From NCBI RefSeq assembly GCF_903994045.1, contig NZ_CAJEWD010000008.1:1-64000 (forward strand): a DNA stretch of 64,000 nucleotides, given 5' to 3'. The notes under the pieces were generated by a model that was given only the letters and a program-made list of their open reading frames with translations, was not told the origin of the DNA and made no database searches. The stretch comes from Jeotgalicoccus meleagridis (lineage in GTDB: Bacteria > Bacillota > Bacilli > Staphylococcales > Salinicoccaceae). Made by a program: the position numbers and the translations under genes. Shown here one piece after another: positions 60,838 to 64,000 of the stretch. Each line of letters starts with the position of its first letter. Within the stretch, counting starts at the first letter, position 1.

Positions 60838-62073
60838 TTAACCTTCTAACAATAAGTCTTCAGGGTTTTCAATGAGTTCTTTAACAGTTTTCAAGAATCC
60901 AACTGACTCTGCCCCATCGATAATTCTGTGGTCATAACTTAAAGCAATATACATCATTGGGCGAATTTCAATATCGTCCCCTATTGCGACTGGACGTTTT
61001 TGAATCGTGTGCATACCAAGGATAGCTGCTTGAGTACCATTGATGATTGGTGTCGACATTAAGGAACCAAATACCCCACCATTCGTAATTGTAAATGATC
61101 CACCTGACATTTCGTCGAGTGACAGCTTTTTATCTCTTGCTTTTCCTGCAAGTTCAGCGATATCATTTTCAATTTCTGCAAATGTTTTTCTATCTGTGTT
61201 ACGAACAACTGGTACAACTAGACCTTCATCAGTTGATACGGCGATAGACACATCAAAGAATTCTTTGTAGATTAAGTCAGTGCCATCAATTTCAGCGTTG
61301 ACAGCTGGGTATTTACGTAAAGCAGCAGTAACGGCTTTAGTGAAGAAGGACATAAATCCTAACTTAGTTCCGTCATTACGCTCCATAAATGATTCTTTTT
61401 TACGCTTTCTTAATTCCATGACATTCGTCATATCAATTTCATTGAAAGTCGTTAACATTGCTGTATTTTGAGATACATCAAGTAAACGTTTAGCTATCGT
61501 TTGTCTACGACGTGACATTTTTTCGCGTCTAACTGGTTTTTCAGGTGTCGTATTTTCTTTTGTAGCTGCCTTAGGCGTCTCTTTTGGTGTTTCTTCTTTA
61601 GCAGGTGCTGTACTGTGTTTGTTCACGTCTTGACTGCGTACTAAACCACGTGGATCTGCAGCATTGATATCTTTAATATCTATGCCTTTTTCACGAGCAA
61701 GCTTTCTAGCAGATGGTGTCGCGACAACAACAGATGCATCTTCGTCAGCTGATTCACTTGCTACTGACTCTGATTTACTTTCTTCTTTGTTGTCTTCTGT
61801 TTTTTCTTCTTTAGCAGAATCAGCTGCAGGTGCACCACTACCTTCACCGACAATTGCTATCACTTGGCCGACTTCAACTGTGTCGCCTTCTTCTGCTTTA
61901 AGTTCAGAAATTACCCCAGCTTCTTCACTAACAATTTCTACGTTAACTTTGTCAGTTTCAAGTTCTAAGACATTTTCTCCCTTTTCAACAGAGTCTCCAA
62001 CTTGTTTAAACCAAGTTGAAATTGTACCTTCTGTAATAGATTCAGCTAATTCTGGGACTATAATTTCAGCCAT
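60838..62073 (-). CDS. odhB: 2-oxoglutarate dehydrogenase E2, dihydrolipoyl succinyltransferase
   Basis: E2 core of the 2-oxoglutarate dehydrogenase complex. The 411-residue protein has an N-terminal lipoyl domain with the lipoylated Lys in [14 protein letters not shown] near residue 42. An acidic/Ala linker follows, then a peripheral-subunit-binding domain ([18 protein letters not shown] near residue 120), a second linker and the catalytic domain with the active-site His in [11 protein letters not shown] near residue 382. It lies 17 bases after odhA with an AGGAGG site, so they form one operon. Confidence 0.97.
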   Translation of the reverse strand: MAEIIVPELAESITEGTISTWFKQVGDSVEKGENVLELETDKVNVEIVSEEAGVISELKAEEGDTVEVGQVIAIVGEGSGAPAADSAKEEKTEDNKEESKSESVASESADEDASVVVATPSARKLAREKGIDIKDINAADPRGLVRSQDVNKHSTAPAKEETPKETPKAATKENTTPEKPVRREKMSRRRQTIAKRLLDVSQNTAMLTTFNEIDMTNVMELRKRKKESFMERNDGTKLGFMSFFTKAVTAALRKYPAVNAEIDGTDLIYKEFFDVSIAVSTDEGLVVPVVRNTDRKTFAEIENDIAELAGKARDKKLSLDEMSGGSFTITNGGVFGSLMSTPIINGTQAAILGMHTIQKRPVAIGDDIEIRPMMYIALSYDHRIIDGAESVGFLKTVKELIENPEDLLLEG

Positions 62074-62090
62074 TTATAAAATACCTCCTA

Positions 62091-64000
62091 TTATTTTAGA
62101 GCATTTTCTATGATGCTATTTTGAATAAGTTTGTAAGATCCACCATTACCTTCTGAAGTTGAAGCACTTGGTTTTCTACCAACATAGTTCAGTGTTGCCT
62201 TACTTGGAACGATATCTAATAAGTAAGGAAGTGCAAAGTGGTAAGCACCTTGGTTTTGTGGCTCTTCTTGAACGAAGCGCACTTCTTTAAGATTAGTTAA
62301 ACCATCGAGAATTTCTTTAATTGCTTGTCCTGGGAAAGGATACAATTGTTCTAAGCGAATGATGAGTAATTCATCATTGCTCTCTTCTTTTTTAGCTTCT
62401 GCTTCTAAGAGATCTACAGCCATCTTACCGCTCGCAAGAACGACAGTTTTAACTTTTGTCTTCTTGTATTCAGGAACGATAATTTCATGGAATTGTCCAT
62501 TTACAAACTCAGATATTGGTTGACTTGCTGTAGTGTTTCTAAGCAAGCTCTTCGGTGACATTACTACAAGTGGACGCATTTTCTCTGTGTTTAAATACTT
62601 CGCTTGTCGACGTAACAAGTGGAAGTAGTTCGCACTACTAGATAAATTAACCACTGTCATATTGTTTTCTGCACACAGTTGTAAATATCTTTCTAGGCGT
62701 GCAGATGAGTGCTCTGGTCCTTGACCTTCTTGAGCGTGTGGTAAGAGTAAAGTTAGACCAGTACGTTCACCCCATTTAGAGTGTGCAGATGAGACGAACA
62801 CATCAAAGATTGCTTGTGCCATGTTAGCAAAATCTCCGTATTGTGCTTCCCAAATCGTTAGCGTTTCATTGCTCTCAACATTATAACCATACTCATAAGC
62901 AACAACAGCCATTTCTGTTAATGGTGAGTTATATATTTCGAATGATGCTTCTGAACCACTCACATTGTGTAATGGTGTATGTGTCTTACCAGTTTCAGGG
63001 TCATGAAGTACAGCATGGCGGTGAGCAAATGTTCCACGCTCAGCATCTTCACCTGTTAAGCGAATCGGTGTTCCATCTTGATTAATTGTTGCAAATGCTA
63101 AAGCTTCTGCATGTGCCCAATCTACTAAGGCAGTATCATCAGTAAATGGTTTTTCACGACGCGCTAGAACATTGCCTAGTTTTTTCATCGGTGAGAAGCC
63201 TTCTGGGTAAGTTAGGAGTTCTTCATTAATTTTTTTAAGACGATCAAGTGAAATATCCTTTTCTTCTTCGTTAGCTTGGCCTTCTAAGATAACTTCTGGA
63301 GTTTGGATATCTTTAGTGACAATCGTATCATTTTTATCAATTTGGTCATGAGCGTCTCTTAATTCGTCTTGGATTGCTTGTAAAATCGCATCCTTATCTT
63401 CTTTAGTCAGTACACCTTCTTCAATCAACTGGTCGCCGTATAAGTGATCAATTGTTGGATAAGCATGAACTTCATTATATAAAGTTGGGTTTGTTGTCAT
63501 CGGCTCATCCATTTCGTTGTGGCCGTATCGACGGTAACCAATTAGGTCAATGACTAAATCTTTCTTGAACTTCTGACGGTATTGAATTGCAATATCAATG
63601 ACACGTAAGACATATTCTGGACGGTCAGCGTTGACGTGGAAGACAGGCATATCAAAGCCTTTAGCAATATCAGAAGCATAGAGGGTAGAACGTGCATCCC
63701 ACTCTTCTGTAGTAAAGCCAATACGGTTATTTGTGATGATATGCATTGCCCCACCTACTGAGTAACCTTCTAAGTTAGAAAGGTTCATGGATTCAGGGTT
63801 CACACCTTGACCTGGGAAGGCAGCATCACCGTGGATAATAACACCAAGTGAATTATCAAGATCGTGACTTGCATAACCTTTTTCATCTCTTTTTTCTTGT
63901 TGCGCACGTGTACGTCCTTGTACAACTGGTCCCACAATTTCTAAATGAGATGGGTTATTAGCTAGCGTCACTGTTTGAGTGATTCCTTTATCAGTTCTAG
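62091..64000 (-). CDS. odhA: 2-oxoglutarate dehydrogenase E1 (3' part)
   Basis: The C-terminal part (about 636 residues) of the thiamine-diphosphate E1 subunit; the gene runs off the right end of the window. The frame stays open to base 64000, and the reading before the first possible start (GTG 63971) is still OdhA-like (ITQTVTLANNPSHLE). Features are NPSHLEIVGPVVQGRTRAQQ, HGDAAFPGQGVNPE (a cofactor-site block), GYRRYGHNEMDEP, and late blocks including LLLPHAQEGQGPEHSSARLE. Full-length relatives have about 930 residues. GTG 63971 should not be taken as the gene start. Confidence 0.96.
   Translation of the reverse strand, partial: RTDKGITQTVTLANNPSHLEIVGPVVQGRTRAQQEKRDEKGYASHDLDNSLGVIIHGDAAFPGQGVNPESMNLSNLEGYSVGGAMHIITNNRIGFTTEEWDARSTLYASDIAKGFDMPVFHVNADRPEYVLRVIDIAIQYRQKFKKDLVIDLIGYRRYGHNEMDEPMTTNPTLYNEVHAYPTIDHLYGDQLIEEGVLTKEDKDAILQAIQDELRDAHDQIDKNDTIVTKDIQTPEVILEGQANEEEKDISLDRLKKINEELLTYPEGFSPMKKLGNVLARREKPFTDDTALVDWAHAEALAFATINQDGTPIRLTGEDAERGTFAHRHAVLHDPETGKTHTPLHNVSGSEASFEIYNSPLTEMAVVAYEYGYNVESNETLTIWEAQYGDFANMAQAIFDVFVSSAHSKWGERTGLTLLLPHAQEGQGPEHSSARLERYLQLCAENNMTVVNLSSSANYFHLLRRQAKYLNTEKMRPLVVMSPKSLLRNTTASQPISEFVNGQFHEIIVPEYKKTKVKTVVLASGKMAVDLLEAEAKKEESNDELLIIRLEQLYPFPGQAIKEILDGLTNLKEVRFVQEEPQNQGAYHFALPYLLDIVPSKATLNYVGRKPSASTSEGNGGSYKLIQNSIIENALK

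Noticed and set aside
61664-62113. Plus-strand 149-codon frame opposite odhB
   Set aside because: It mirrors the acidic/Ala linker of odhB (Ser/Ala-rich translation) and has no independent evidence.
63969-63971. GTG as the start of odhA
   Set aside because: The upstream codons to the window edge are still OdhA-like, so the GTG is internal and the gene is partial here.

Overview
This window is chromosomal DNA from a low-GC Gram-positive coccus of the family Staphylococcaceae. The backbone follows the order I know from Staphylococcus: mscL, acnA, plsY, parE-parC, alsT; femA-femB; pepF; cvfB, an ABC-F gene and the lysine operon asd-dapA-dapB-dapD-dapL-alr-lysA; then cspA, xpaC-telA, brnQ and odhB-odhA. 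A CYP152 fatty-acid peroxygenase and two GMC oxidoreductases of the gluconate dehydrogenase type point to the Jeotgalicoccus/Salinicoccus side of the family. The genus is an inference, because no rRNA gene is present.

Layout. 1-5400: AbrB-type transporter, then a T-box leader driving valS-folC. 5400-15800: mscL, acnA, plsY, the topoisomerase IV operon parE-parC behind a LexA box, and alsT. 15900-25400: small membrane proteins, an MFS carrier, a DUF1002 protein, a VWA lipoprotein, an LCP ligase, a candidate structured RNA, the CYP152 P450, a DUF218 protein, a peptide-binding-protein remnant and an M24 peptidase-like protein. 25500-31300 is the most accessory stretch: TetR with two SMR pumps, a previously unmarked 31-codon Fst-type toxin gene behind a LexA box, a VOC protein, a decayed second copy of the toxin leader, a LexA-controlled Y-family polymerase, a lipoprotein and a SatD-like regulator with a membrane partner. 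31600-42300: a Tat-exported GMC oxidoreductase pair, three tandem fem genes, an orphan antitoxin, a general stress protein, and a second GMC gene whose small subunit was truncated next to a LuxR-type regulator. 42400-54500: pepF, cvfB, ABC-F and the L-box-controlled lysine operon. 54500-64000: a decayed LysR/LysE pair, cspA, xpaC-telA, brnQ, odhB and the 3' part of odhA.

How the genes work together. Three LexA-type boxes (before parE, the Fst toxin and the polymerase) tie topoisomerase IV, a small membrane toxin and error-prone synthesis to DNA damage. Cell-wall supply is well represented: lysine/diaminopimelate and alanine racemase genes, FemA, FemB and a third Fem paralogue for the interpeptide bridge, and an LCP protein for glycopolymer attachment. 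Central metabolism is present as aconitase and the 2-oxoglutarate dehydrogenase E1/E2 pair.

The most notable observations are the apparently SOS-controlled Fst toxin, and three unrelated tandem-repeat arrays (41, 41 and 51 bp periods). Each array lies between two convergently transcribed genes, and each period is close to a whole number of DNA helical turns.
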